DNA of 64,000 nt from Sipunculus nudus (GCA_026874595.1 CM049318.1:44062456-44126455); one strand, 5' to 3'. Counted from the stretch's first letter, positions 49,436-62,000 are shown. Notes: generated from the letters alone by a model not told the origin. Translations and numbers: made by a program.

Positions 49436-49712
49436 AGCGTGCTGGTTTTGTGTGGTAATAAATATAAGCTGTATAATAAGTTGTGGTGTTGTGGTATAAT
49501 AATTGGGGTGTTGATTTGAGAATAACTGTACACTTGTCACAACAGGGGATCTCCCCAGTGACTGTAACAAATCAGAAACCCTTGCATAGCTGACTTCCAG
49601 TGACCTGGAGTGGGACCCTGCATCTGGACAAAGCAACTGACTACAATAAAGCGTGCTGGTTTTGTGTGGTAATAAATATAAGCTGTATAATAAGTTGTTG
49701 TTGTTTAGCTTA
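49286..49712 (+). repeat. 214-bp tandem duplication across the F1e/F1a join
   Basis: TAATTGGGGTGTTGATTTGA at 49286 recurs at 49500, and about 198 bp of each copy looks identical, including the F1e/F1a junction. The duplication is therefore younger than the junction, or is an assembly artefact next to the G run. Confidence 0.9.
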
Positions 49713-51596
49713 TGTATGATTTTGATAGTATCTTTGGAGACAGGGAGAAAGGATTGATTTCATTTATTTTATTAAGAAATGGAGTACTATTGTCACACAG
49801 ATTTTGACTTGGCCATATAACTTATAAGCAGAACATATAATATAAGAGTTTAACTATTAATTAAATAATTTTACAAATATTGTCCCAAATATAATTTTTA
49901 TTAAAAATAATAAGAGAATCTTATGATTTTTTTAAAAGAAATATAACTGAAATGATTATTAAAATAATATTAAAGAATATATTCATGAATGCATTCATGA
50001 ATACATTTTGAAAGTATTTGCACTGGTATTCATATACTTTCATTTTTACCTGAATTCCCGTTCTTTATGCAAGAAATTTTATAATGGAGTACATATTCAT
50101 ATTCGTATTTAAATACAATTGCAAATTAATCGCACCATGTCAGGTATTTATTCAGTTTTCACCAAACAATGATGTTGAGAATCCAGAATATACAAAATTA
50201 ACACATTTAAATAATGATCATAAGTACCTGGTTTTATGGCTTTTATTTATATTTAAAAAAAGAATGTAATATATTCATTTTGGTCTAATTTCACATCAAT
50301 GTACACACTAGACATAGTAGGAATCTAGATTAATATTATCAACTGCATCTTTGTCTATGATTAATTTCCTTCATATGATCCCCAATCATTAGTAATGAAT
50401 AAGATGATTTACTTTTTTATCATTAAAATTGAACTGAAAAATACCATAGGTGACTGCATGGTGTTATTTGGAATACATGACAATCTATCCATCGATACAA
50501 GATTCTTATATCATCAGTAACTGCAAGTTAATTTCCTGTTATTATAAACTAACAAATCCTTTTCTATTTTTCTTTAATTTGTTATTAAAAACCAACACAA
50601 ATTTATTAATTTATTGTTTATTGTTATGTTGTTGGTTAAAACTACAAGATGAGTTGGGTTGGACACCTGGATCAACTGTGGCTGGCCATTATATAATAAG
50701 CTGCCTGGAGCCCCAGTTTATGCCTCCTGTCAAGCATGCATAATTTGCTTAAAGTTCAACAAGGTCAACATACAGGTGACTCAAGAGGGGCTGGACAGGG
50801 CCAAAGTCTGACATGGTCTCATAGAAACATTAACAAAAGCTACAATTTTTGGCCAATTTCTTTCAGCTTTCTAAACTAAAAAGCTGAAATCCTTATGTGT
50901 GCATGACATGAAAATTATATCAACAGTGCTCACAGGAAACAAACGTGCCATGGTCAAAGTTGAGCAAAATATAAGGTACTAATTTTATATTTATACTAAT
51001 AACTTATAAAATCTGAAAAATTCAGAACTAATTTTGGGTATTCAATTGAATCTTGATTAAATAATGTTACATCCCTGACAAAGAAATCTCTAGCTTCAGC
51101 AATCTCCTTGTTAAGGGAGTAAATTATTTCTTGATTTTTTACAAAGTGCATTATGTTTGCGCCCATAACTTAAAAACAGTTACGCAATACTGACATCATA
51201 TCTGGCATGTGCATAGAGAATGTATAGAAAAATATGTATATTATATATGATTAAAGTCAGATCAGTTGTTTTGATATTAGGCAGTCTTGAAGTTTAACAA
51301 TGGGTTTTTAATGGAAAAATGAAGTTTTTCATTAATATCTCAAAGGTATTAAGTCCTAGTGACCAAATTCTTGGCATGGTAGGGGATTTTGGAGACATCT
51401 AATTGTATGCCAAATTTTAGGAACTTAGAGCTGAAGCTGGGGAGCTGAGCTTTTGCAAACTGCATAACACTAACTTGATGTAAACAATATGTTACATGGT
51501 GTTTGAAAACTTGAATAAAATCTACAGTTTTTGATCAACTGGTTTCAAATTTTTGGTGTTAACAGACAAAATGCTGACAAAAACATGCTGTGAAAA
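49440..51596 (+). mobile_element. F1a copy, left part (interrupted by F3c; right part 54405-55040)
   Basis: It follows F1a from TTTTGTGTGGTAATAAATAT to CATGCTGTGAAAA without the F1 left end, which was replaced by F1e sequence. It contains ATTCATGAATGCATTCATGAA near 49980. Confidence 0.8.
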
Positions 51597-54404
51597 CTAG
51601 ACATTTCTTGGCACCGCAGGTGCCAGAGTATCCCCAGACATAGTAGGCCCCCCCTTTATAAATAGACCCCCATTTTTAGCAGCATATACTAACACTTGGC
51701 ATATTTATTGTTTCTTCCATCTAACAATCCACAATCTTGTTGAAGATGTTGGTCCTGTGACCTTGATCTTTTTAAAGATGTGTCCTGTGACCTTGACCTT
51801 TGACCTCATGACCCCAAAATCAATTCTGGTCTTGCTTTTCCAATGGGACATATGCAAGTTAAGTTTGAAATCTATACATCAATAAAGCAGGAATTATCAC
51901 CCAGAAACTAATTTTTGGACAGATGGCTCCTGTGACCTTCACCTTTGACCTTGTGACCTCAAAATTGATAGTGTTCTTCCTCTCTTGGCAGGAGAACTAT
52001 ATGTGCAAGATGAAAGATCTGAGATGAAATGTTTGGCTGAAAAATGCATCCACATCTTTTTAAAGATGTGTCCTGTGACCTTGACCTTTGACCTCATGAC
52101 CCTAAAATCAATTTGGGTCTTACTTTTCCAATGGGACATATACAAGTCAAGATTGAAATCCATACATCAATAAAAGCAGATATTATCATCCAGAAACTAA
52201 TTTTTGGACAGATGGCTCCTGTGACCTTCACCTTTGACCTTGTGACCTCAAAATTTATAGGGTCTTCCACTCTTGGCAGGTGAACTATATGTGCAAGATG
52301 AGAGATCTGAGATGAATTGTTTAGCTGAAAATGCATCCACAATCTTTTTAAAGAGGTTTCCTGTGACCTTGACCTTTGACCTCATGACCCCAAAATCAAT
52401 TCAGGTCTTGCTTTTCCAATGGGTCAAATTCAAGTCAAGTTTGAAATCCATACATCAATAAAAGAAGAAATTATCATCCAGAAACTAATTTTTGGACAGA
52501 TGGCTCCTGTGACCTTCACTTTTGACCTTGTGACCTCAAAATTGATAGGGTTCTTCCATTCTTGGCAGGTGAACTATATGTGCAAGATGAAAGATCTGAC
52601 CCAAAATCAATTCAGGTCTTGCTTTTCCAATGAGTCAAATACAAGTCAAGTTTGAAATAAATACATCAATAAAAGAAGGAATTATCATCCGGAAACTAAT
52701 TTTGGGACAGATGGCTCCTGTGACCTTCACCTTTGACCTTGTGACCTCAACATTGATAGGGTTCTTCCTCTCTTGGCAGGTGAACTATATGTCCAAGATG
52801 AAAGATCTGAGATGAAATGTTTGGCTGAAAATGCATCCACATCTTTTTAAAGATGTGTCCTGTGACCTTGACCTTTGACCTCATAACCTCAAAATCAATT
52901 TGGGTCTTGCTTTTCCAATGGGACATATATAAGTCAGGTTTGAAATCCATACATCAATAAAAGCAGATATATCATCCAGAAACTAATTTTTGGACAGATG
53001 GCTCCTGTGACCTTCACCTTTGACCTTGTGACCTCAAAATTGATAGGGGTCTTCCACTCTTGACAGGTGAACTATATGTGCAAGATGAAAGATCTGAGAT
53101 GAATTGTTTGGCTGAAAATGCATCCACAATCTTTTTAAAGAGGTTTCCTGTGACCTTGACCTTTGACCTCATGACCCCAAAATCAATTCTGGTCTTGCTT
53201 TTCCAAAGGGTCAAATACAAGTCAAGTTTGAAATCCATACATCAATAAAAGAAGGAATTATCATCAAGAAACTAATTTTTGGACAGATGGCTCCGGTGAC
53301 CTTCACCTTTGACCTTGTGACCTCAAAACTGATAGGGGTCTTCCTCTATTGGCAGATGACTTACATGTGCAAGATGAAAGGTCTGAGATGAAATGTTTGG
53401 CTGAAAATGCATCCACAATCTTTTTAAAGATGTGTCCTGTGACCTTGACCTCAGGACCCCTAAAATAAATTTGAGTCTTGCTTTTTCAATGGGACATATA
53501 TAAGTCAAGTTTGAAATCAATACATCAATAAAAGCAGGAATTATCATCCAGAAACTAATTTTTGGACAGATAGCTCCTGTGGCCTTGACCTTTGACCTTG
53601 TGACCCCAAAATTTATATGGATCATCCACTATTGGCAAGTGAGCTATATATTCAAGATGGAAGACCTAGGATGAAAGTTTGGCTTAAAATGCATCCACAG
53701 TATCTTTTAAAATGCCAGTCCAGTGACCTTGACCTTTGAACTCATGACCCTAGAACCTAAAGGGTTCTTACTTTAGTGGTGGGCCATACATAAGTCATGT
53801 TTGAAATCCATATGGCTATCAACACTGGAGATATCATAAGAGGTGTGTGATTTTCACCATATATGGCAATATTCAAGGTCAAGGCCACTATCATAGGAAA
53901 GGTCATGACCCCAATTTAAATAAACATCATCCCATAACCCATACCTATGTATATGCATAATATAAAAGAAATCTGTCCATTAGTTTTTGACTTATAATGC
54001 TCACAGTACTGTAAGGTGGGAATTTTGGGGGTATTAAACGGCACGAAAACAAGTAAAGAATAATAGGTGGCGCCACCAGTTTCTGGAACATGACAACTCT
54101 ATTTATGATCTTCCATCAAGTTGATTTTGGGATAAATCCATGCAAGATTTCTTGAGATATTAAAGAATTTGTGTGATTTTCCCCAAAATTGGACCTGTTC
54201 AAGGTCAAGGACACTCTCCTATTAAAGGTTATGACCTCATTTTAAATAGGCGTCCTCCTCTCACCCATATCTATACATATACCAAGTTTGGTAAAGTTCC
54301 GTGAAATATTTTTTGGGTTATCGCGCCAACAAGTTTTATATGCGGCGGCGGCGGCGGGACCGGTATGAAAACATAGTATCTCCCGACTTTGTCTGGGGAT
54401 ACAA
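51597..54404 (+). mobile_element. Complete F3c element with C array, inserted in F1a
   Basis: This 2.81-kb element begins CTAGACATTTC, then a hairpin TGGCACC-GCA-GGTGCCA (51609-51625) and GTATCCCCAGACA (51628-51640). It ends with a hairpin at 54376-54402 whose right arm TGTCTGGGGATAC is the exact inverted copy of the left motif. The interior is a C array (51750-53850), then ATCAAGGTCAAGG-type sequence, a GGTGGCGCCACC box at 54067 and a GCGGCGGCGG tract (54350). Joining the flanks gives GTGAAAATTAAATCC, as in uninterrupted F1a copies, so no bases were duplicated. No protein recognised. Confidence 0.85.
51750..53850 (+). repeat. C array, 288-bp dimer of two about 144-bp halves
   Basis: One half has CCTTGACCTTTGACCTCATG, the other CCTTCACCTTTGACCTTGTG. 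The TGACCTTTGACCT cores at 51794, 52082 and 52370 are exactly 288 bp apart, as are those at 52869 and 53157. A unit between 52370 and 52869 is partly deleted. Confidence 0.85.
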
Positions 54405-55040
54405 TTAAATCCACAGTACTTACAGGAAAAAAACGTGCCATGGTCAAAGATGGGCTAAATTTAAGGTACCAATTTTTTATTTTTGTTAATATTTTAAAAA
54501 AATTTAAAAGATTTTGATCTAATTTTGGGTATACAATTTAATTTTGATTAATTAAAGTTATATTACTGGAAAAAAAGTCCATAGCTTTAACATGTTTTGT
54601 GTTAAATGATCAATATCTTTCCTGATTTTTTACAAAATGCATTATGTTTGGGCTCATAACTTTTTAAAATTATATAATACAGACATAATTTCTGGCATGT
54701 ACATAGGAACTATATAGAGGAATATTTATGGTAAATATGAGGAAAAACAGATGAGTGGTTTTGATATTAGGCAGTCCTGAAGTGTGAAAATAGGTTTTTA
54801 ATAAAAAATTGAGGTTTTTCCTTAATTTCTCAAAGGAACGAAGTTTTCGGCTTGGTAGGAGATCTTGGGGACATCTAACATTATGCCGAATTTTGGATTC
54901 CTAGGTCTTACGGTTTCAAAACGTGCCACATCTACGGACAGACGGACAGACGGACGGACGGACGGACGGACGGACAGACGGACGGACGACGGACAATGGA
55001 CCACGACTATAGCTCAGATGACTTATAGTCAGCTGAGCTA
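54405..55040 (+). mobile_element. F1a right part with 3' end
   Basis: It resumes TTAAATCCACAGTACTTACA and runs to a GACG/GACA microsatellite (54935-54989) and hairpin (55010-55040). Confidence 0.85.
54938..54989 (+). repeat. GACG/GACA microsatellite of an F1 3' end (representative)
   Basis: Every intact F1 3' end has such a run between GTGCCACATCTACG (F1a/e) or GCCCTGTTAACG (A type) and the hairpin. Others: 2149-2210, 2403-2468, 7401-7449, 11208-11252, 11582-11610, 28948-28980, 29317-29348, 36554-36595, 43968-44000, 44993-45033, 58783-58811, 60811-60845, 62186-62238. Confidence 0.9.
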
Positions 55041-55042
55041 AA

Positions 55043-55350
55043 AAGGTATGGTTCTCAGGCACTTTTTTTTCAGAAATCAATGCGGGCAGGCACTTTTTTT
55101 CTTTTAAATTTTTTGGTATATTTAGATAAAAATGTCAAATGATAAGGGAAAAGCATGAAAATAACAGTTTTATTTTGCTAAATAAGTAAAAGCACTTCAA
55201 AACAAAGGAATTTGTATGGTTTTATCTTCTTGAAAGAAATTTCGGAGCGGCAGCAGCTCAAAATTGGAAAGTTTTTATTGAAAATCAAAATAAAAAGTTT
55301 TGATGCGGGGGTTTAAAATTGATACAGGCGGTGCCTGTGAACCTTACCTT
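55043..55350. mobile_element. Small foldback/MITE-like element
   Basis: GGTATGGTTCTCAGGCAC (55045-55062) and GTGCCTGTGAACCTTACC (55331-55348) are inverted copies at 16 of 18 positions. The 308-bp interior is unlike the rest of the window. A clear target duplication was not seen, so the superfamily is open. Confidence 0.6.
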
Positions 55351-55553
55351 GAATTTTTTTGGCCTAAGTTCAACCTTCTGTAATTCAGCCAAATTTCTCT
55401 GAACTGGAACCATTTGAACAAACTTGAAAGAGATTGTTGCAGGGATAATTTCTGTGAAATATGGGACAATTTGGCTGGACAGTTTTGGAAAAGAAGATTT
55501 TTAAAGCTTTCTTTAGCTTTTTCCCTATCAAATCTAAGAAAATACAGGTAGAA
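55351..55553 (+). mobile_element. F2 D-monomer fragment
   Basis: AAGTTCAACCTTCTGTAATTCAGCC and GAACAAACTTGAAAGAG place it in an F2 body; it is cut by an F1e start at 55554. Confidence 0.65.
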
Positions 55554-56250
55554 AACAAGGGACCTAAGGGTCACTGTGCTCAGCTGACATTAACCTTGAA
55601 GGTATAAATCTATAATAATATCAAATGGAGATAAAGTGTAAGAGGAAGAGGTAATAAAGGCCATGGCTGGTTTATATGATTGGTTTGTATTGATGAGCAA
55701 GAAATTGTTGCAAATAATATTTTGTGACCTGACCATGTGTTTCCTAATGTTGAAACTGAAGCATGTGAGCAGTTTGTGAACAAATGATCTGTACAATTAC
55801 CATGATCATTAGTTGGCTTTTCGATTAACTGTTGACATTTCAGTAGTTTACACATTTGTTCAATCGAATCTTTTTTTTGTATAATATATATTATTAAATA
55901 TATTTTCTTTTTATGAAATGTATACAGTTGAAATATAACTAATTAACAACATAAAACATGGCAAACAAAGCCTGATCTCGAATTCTGCTGATGCAGGAAA
56001 ATAATGAACAAATGTTTGTAATAAATCCTCATTTTTTTATCACATCAATTTTTTTTTAATTTAAGTTTATATTTCTATACATTTTCAATATAACATATAT
56101 ATCTGAATATAAAAGTTGATTCATAAATCTCAATTGCATCATCATAAATCTCAATCTTGTCAGATAACACCTTATCATGCATACAAATGTTTATTTATTT
56201 TTTACCACAAAAATATATCTTTTAAATCTGCAAAACAATAAATATCTAAA
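55554..56250 (+). mobile_element. F1e 5' fragment
   Basis: It starts AACAAGGGACCTAAGGGTCA then CTGTGCTCAGCTGAC and matches 9405-10100 closely, lacking the G-rich part. It is cut at AATAAATATCTAAA by a complete F1a. Confidence 0.75.
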
Positions 56251-58860
56251 AACAAGGGACCTATGGGTCACGACGCTCAGCTGTTATATATGATAAAAAA
56301 ATATTATTTAGAAATGAGGCACATGCTGGTTTTGTGTGGTAATAAATATAAGCTGTATTATGAGTTGTTGTTGTTTAGCTTATGTATGATTTTGATAGTA
56401 CCTTTGGAGACAGGGAAGAGGATTGATTTCATTTATTTTATTAACAAATGGAGTACTATTGTCACACAGATTTTGACTTGGCCATATAACTTATAAGCAG
56501 AACATATAATATAAGAGTTTAAATATTTATTAAAAAAAATTACAAATATTGTCCCAAATATAATTTTTATAAAAAATAATTAGAGAATCATATGATTTTT
56601 TAAAATGAAATATAACTGATATGATTATTAAAATAATATTAAAGAATATATTCATGAATGCATTCATGAATACATTTTGAAAGTATTTGCACGAGTATTC
56701 ATATACTTTCATTTTTACCTGAATTCCTATTCTTTATGCAAGAAACATATAATGGAGTACATAATCATATTCGTATTTAAATACAATTACAAAGTATTCA
56801 CACCATGTCTGGTATTTATTCCGTTTCACCAACCAATGATGTTGAGAATCCAGAATATACAAAATTCACACATTTAAATAATGATCATAAGTACCTGGTT
56901 TTATGGCTTTTATTTATATTAAAAAATAACTGTAAAAAATTCATTTTGGACTAATTTCACATCAATGTACACACTAGACACAGTAGGAATCTAGATTAAT
57001 ATTATCAACTGCATCTTTGTCTATCATTAATTTCCTTCATATGATCCCTAATGATTAGTAATGAATAATATGATTTACTTCTTTATCATTAAAATTGAAC
57101 TGAAAAATGCCATAGGTGACTGCATGGTGTTATTTGGAATATGTGACATTCTACCCATCGATACAAGATTCTTATATCATTAGTAACTGCAAGTTAATTT
57201 CCTGTTATTATAAACTCACAAATTCCTTTTCTATTTCTCTTTAATTTGTTATTTAAAACCAATAAAAATTTATTAATTTATTGTTTATTGTTATGTTGTT
57301 GGTTAAAACTACTAGATGAGTTGGGTTGGACACCTGGATCAACTGTGGCTGGCCATAAGCTGCCTGGATTCCTGTATGCCTCGTCTCAAGCGTGCATAAT
57401 TTGATGAAAGGTCAACATACAGGTGACTCAAGAGGGGCTGGAGAGAGCCAAAGTCTGACAGGGTCTCATGAAAAACATTAATAAAAGCTACAATTTTTGG
57501 CCTATTTCTTTCAGCTTTCTAAACTAAAAAGCTGAAATCCTAATGTGTGCATGATATGAAAATTATATCAACAGTGCTCACAGGACACAAACGTGCCATG
57601 GTCACAGTTGGGCAAAATTTAAGGTACTAATTTTATATTTATATTAATAACTTATAAAATTTGAAAAATTCAGAACTAATTTTGGGTATTCAATTGAATC
57701 TTGATTAAATAATGTTACATCCCTGACAAAAAAATCTCTAGCTTCAGCAAGCCCCTTGTTAAGGGAGTAAATATATTTTTTGATTTTTTACAAAGTGCAT
57801 TATGTTTGGTCCCATAACTTAAAACAATTACGCAATACTGACATCATTCTGGCATGTGCATAGAAAATGAAAAATTTGTATATTATTTATGATTAAAGTC
57901 AGATCAGTGGTTTTGATATTAGGCAGTCTTGAAGTGTAACAATGGGTTTTTAATGGAAAAATGAAGTTTTTCATTAATATCTCGAAGGTATTAAGTCCTA
58001 GTGACCAAATTCTTGGCATGGTAGGGGATTTTGGAGACATCTAACTGTATGCCAAATTTAAGGAACTAAGAGCTGAAGCTGGGGAGCTGAGCTCTTGCAA
58101 ACTGCATAACACAAGCTTGATGTAAACAATATGTTACATGGTGCTTGAAAACTTATTAAAATCTACAGTTTTTGATCAACTGGTTTCAAATTTTTGGTGT
58201 TAACAGACAAAATGCTCACAAAAACATGCTGTGAAAATTAAATCCACAGTACTTACAGGAAAAAAACGTGCCATGGTCAAAGTTGGGCAAAATTTAAGAT
58301 ACCAATTTTTTATTTTTATTAATATTTTAGAAATTTTAAAAGATTTTCATCTAATTTTGGGTATACAATTTAATTTTGATTAATTAAAGTTATATTACTG
58401 GAAATAAGGTCGATAGCTTTAACATTTTTTGTGTTAAGCGATCAAATATCTTTCCTGATTTTTTACAAAATGCATTATGTTTGGGCCCATAACTTTTTTA
58501 AATTAAATAATACAGACATAATTTCTGGCATGTACATAGGAACTATATAGCAGAATATTTATGGTAAATATGAGGAAAAACAGATGAGTGGTTTTGATAT
58601 TAGGCAGTCCTGAAGTGTGAAAATAGGTTTTTAATAAAAAAATTGAGGTTTTTCCTTAATTTCTCAAAGGAACGAAGTTGCAAAGACCCAGTTTTCGGCT
58701 TGGTAGGAGATCTTGGGGACATCTAACATTATGCCGAATTTTGGATTCCTAGGTCTTACGGTTTCAAAACGTGCCACATCTACGGACGGACGGACAGACG
58801 GAGGGACGACGGACAATGGACCACGACTATGGCTCAGATGACTTATGGTCAGCTGAGCTA
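56251..58860 (+). mobile_element. Complete F1a element
   Basis: At 2.61 kb it is closely similar from end to end to 4870-7498. The left end is AACAAGGGACCTATGGGTCA then CGACGCTCAGCTG. The GACG tract is short (58783-58811), and the hairpin (58830-58860) has arms TGGCTCAGATGACT and GGTCAGCTGAGCTA. Confidence 0.85.
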
Positions 58861-58862
58861 AA

Positions 58863-59016
58863 AACAAGGGGCCCATGGGTTGCGTCGCTCAGCTGAATTC
58901 TGGAAAATATTAGTAACTGCAAAATATTTTTATTTCTTATGGTTTTTCCATGTATATTACCATTTGAAAAGCTATGAGGAAATGGCCCAGCTTAAATGAA
59001 ACTCTGTAAATTATAA
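58863..59016 (+). mobile_element. F1 5' stub next to an F1 3' end
   Basis: AACAAGGGGCCCATGGGTTG then CGTCGCTCAGCTGAA, two bases after the preceding hairpin. About 150 bp follow, similar to the stretches after 45348 and 45831, then the next F1 start. Confidence 0.7.
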
Positions 59017-62000
59017 AACAAGTGACCCAGGGGTCATGACGCTCAGCTGACCAGGAAGACATTGACAAAAGTAATTTTATCATCTGAATGTCAAATTTGA
59101 ATGAAATACTTTTTCCAAACTTGACCTTTTGTATAAAATCATCCAATATTCATTGGGGTACTATGGAGCTCTGTAGCATGAAAGATATGGGTAACAGACA
59201 CCTATTTTCAAGGTTTACAAGATGACTTTTCAGGGGTCTCCCAGCATGTCAAAAAATAAAATTCTAGGTCCAGTTATTATGATTTGTGCCCTGTTAACAA
59301 ATCCAAATGTTTATTCTGGGGGGTATTTCAAAGCCGCATAGGATGAAGGATATGGGTAACAGAGATGTTATTTCAGGTGCACAAGGAGACTTTTCAGGGG
59401 CCTCCCAGCATATCAAGAAAGGAGATTCTAGGTCAAGTCATTATAATTTGTGCTCTGTTAACAGATGACCAAATCTTTATTCTGGGGAGTACTTCGGAGC
59501 CCCAGAGCATGAAGGATATGGGTAACAGGGAACTCATTTCGGGTTTCCATGTAGACCTTTTATGGGCTTCCCTGGAGGTGAGGACAGAAGATTCTAGGTC
59601 CAGTCATAATGATTTGTGCCCTGTTAATATATGACCAAATCTTTATTCTGGGGGGTACTTCAGAGCCCAATAGCTCACAGAATATGGGTAACAGGGACCT
59701 TATTTCGGGTTTCCATGTAGACACCTTTTATGGGCTTCCCTAGAGGTGAGGACAGAAGATTCTAGGTCCAGTCATTATGATTTGTGCCCTGTTTACAGAT
59801 GACCAAATGTTTAAAGATCACAAAAGTAGAGAAAAGAAATCGTAAAAAAAAAAAAAAAAATATAGGTGGCGCCACCAATCTCCAGAAATTGATGAAACAC
59901 TCCATGATCAATATCCATGCAAAGAATCATGGTGATTAATGCATTAGTTGTTCAGATACTTGAGCTTTTGTATTAAATTTTGCATTATTCTGGGGGGTAC
60001 TTCAGAACCCCATAGCTCAGAGGTTACGGGTAACAGAGACCTAATTTTGAATTTTTTAAGGAGACTTTTCATGGGCCTCTCAGCATGTCAAGAGAGAAGA
60101 TTCTAGGTCCAGTTGTTACGATTTGTGCCATGTTAACAGATGACCACATCTTATGAGGTCTCAAAAATAGAGAAAAAAATTCGTAAAAATAAAAAAAATA
60201 CAGGTGGCGCCACCAGAATGCAGAAACTGATGACACATTCCATGATCAATATCCATGCAAAGAATCATGGTGATCACTGCAATAGTTGTTTAGATACTTG
60301 AGCTTTTGTATCAAATTTTCCATTATTCTGGGGGGTACTTCGGAGCCCCATAGCTCAAAGGTTATGGGTAACAGAGACCTAATTTCAGGTTTCCAAAGAG
60401 ACTTTTTATGGGCCTCCCTTTATGTCAAGAGAGAAGATTCTAGGTGTAGTCGTTACGATTTGTGCCCTGTTAACAGATGGCCGCATCTTAAGAGGTGTAA
60501 AAAATAGAGAAAAATATTGGTAAAAATCGAAAAAATACAGGTGGCGCCACCAGTCTGCAGATACTGATGAAACACTCCATGATCAATATCCATGCAAAAA
60601 ATCATGATGATCAATGCATTAGTTGTTCAGATACTTGAGCTTTTGTATCAAATTTTCCATTATTCTGGGGGGTACTTCGGAACCCCATAGCTCGAAGAAT
60701 ATAGGTCACAGTGACCTAATTTCAGGTTTACAAGGAGAATTTCCATAGACCTCCCAGGATGTTAAGTAAGAAGATTCCAGTTCTAGGGGTTACGATTTGT
60801 GCCCTGTTAACGGACGGACGCCCGGACGGCCGGACGGACGACGGACAAAAGGTGATCCCTATAGCTCAGATGACTTACAGTCAGCTGAGCTAAAAATACA
60901 GGTGGAGCCACCAGAATGCAGAAACTGATGAAACATTTTATGATCAATATCCATGCAAAGAATCATGGTGATCAATATAATAATTGTTCAGATACTTGAG
61001 CTTTTGTATCAAATTTTCGATTATTCCGGGGGGTACTTCGGAGCCCCATAGCTCAGAGGTTATGGGTAACAGAGACCTAATTTCAAGTGTTTAAGGAGAC
61101 TTTTCATGAGCCTCTCAGCATGTCAAGAGAGAAGATTCTAGGTCCAGTTGTTACGATTTGTGCCATGTTAACAGATGACCACATCTTATGAGGTCTCAAA
61201 AATAGAGAAAAAAATTCGTAAAAATAAAAAAAATACAGGTGGCGCCACCAGACTGCAGAACCTGATGAAACATTCCATGATCAATATCCATGCAAAGAAT
61301 CATGGTGATCAATGCAATAGTTGTTCAGATACTGGAGCTTTTGTATCAAATTTTCCATTATTCTGGGGGGGTATTTCGGAGCCCCATAGCTCAGAGGTTA
61401 TGGGTAACAGAGACTTAATTTCAGGTTTCCAAAGAGACTTTTCATGGGCCTCCCGGAATTTCAAGAGAGAAGATTCTAGGTCCAGTCATTACAATTTGTG
61501 CCTTGTTAACAGATGACCACATCTCAAGAGGTCTCAAAAATAAAGAAAAAAATTCATTAAAATCGAAAAAATATAGGTGGCGCCACCAGACTGCAGAAAC
61601 TGATGAAACATTCCATGATCAATATCCATGCACAGAATCATGGTGATCAATGCAATAGTTGTTCAGATACTGGAGCTTTTGTATCAAATTTTCCATTATT
61701 CTGGGGGGGTACTTCGGAGCCCCATAGCTCAGAGGTTATGGGTAACAGAGACTTAATTTCAGGTTTCCAAAGAGACTTTTCATGGGCCTCCCGGAATTTC
61801 AAGAGAGAAGATTCTAGGTCCAGTCATTACAATTTGTGCCTTGTTAACAGATGACCACATCTCAAGAGGTCTCAAAAATAAAGAAAAAAATTCATTAAAA
61901 TCGAAAAAATATAGGTGGCGCCACCAGACTGCAGAAACTGATGAAACATTCCATGATCAATATCCATGCACAGAATCATGGTGATCAATGCAATAGTTGT

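Noticed and set aside
34590-61640. CTGATGA in A monomers as a hammerhead ribozyme core
   Set aside because: CTGATGA is followed directly by AAC, and no GAAA with a supporting stem II and stem III could be drawn. The later GAAA-like stretch is CAAA in many copies.
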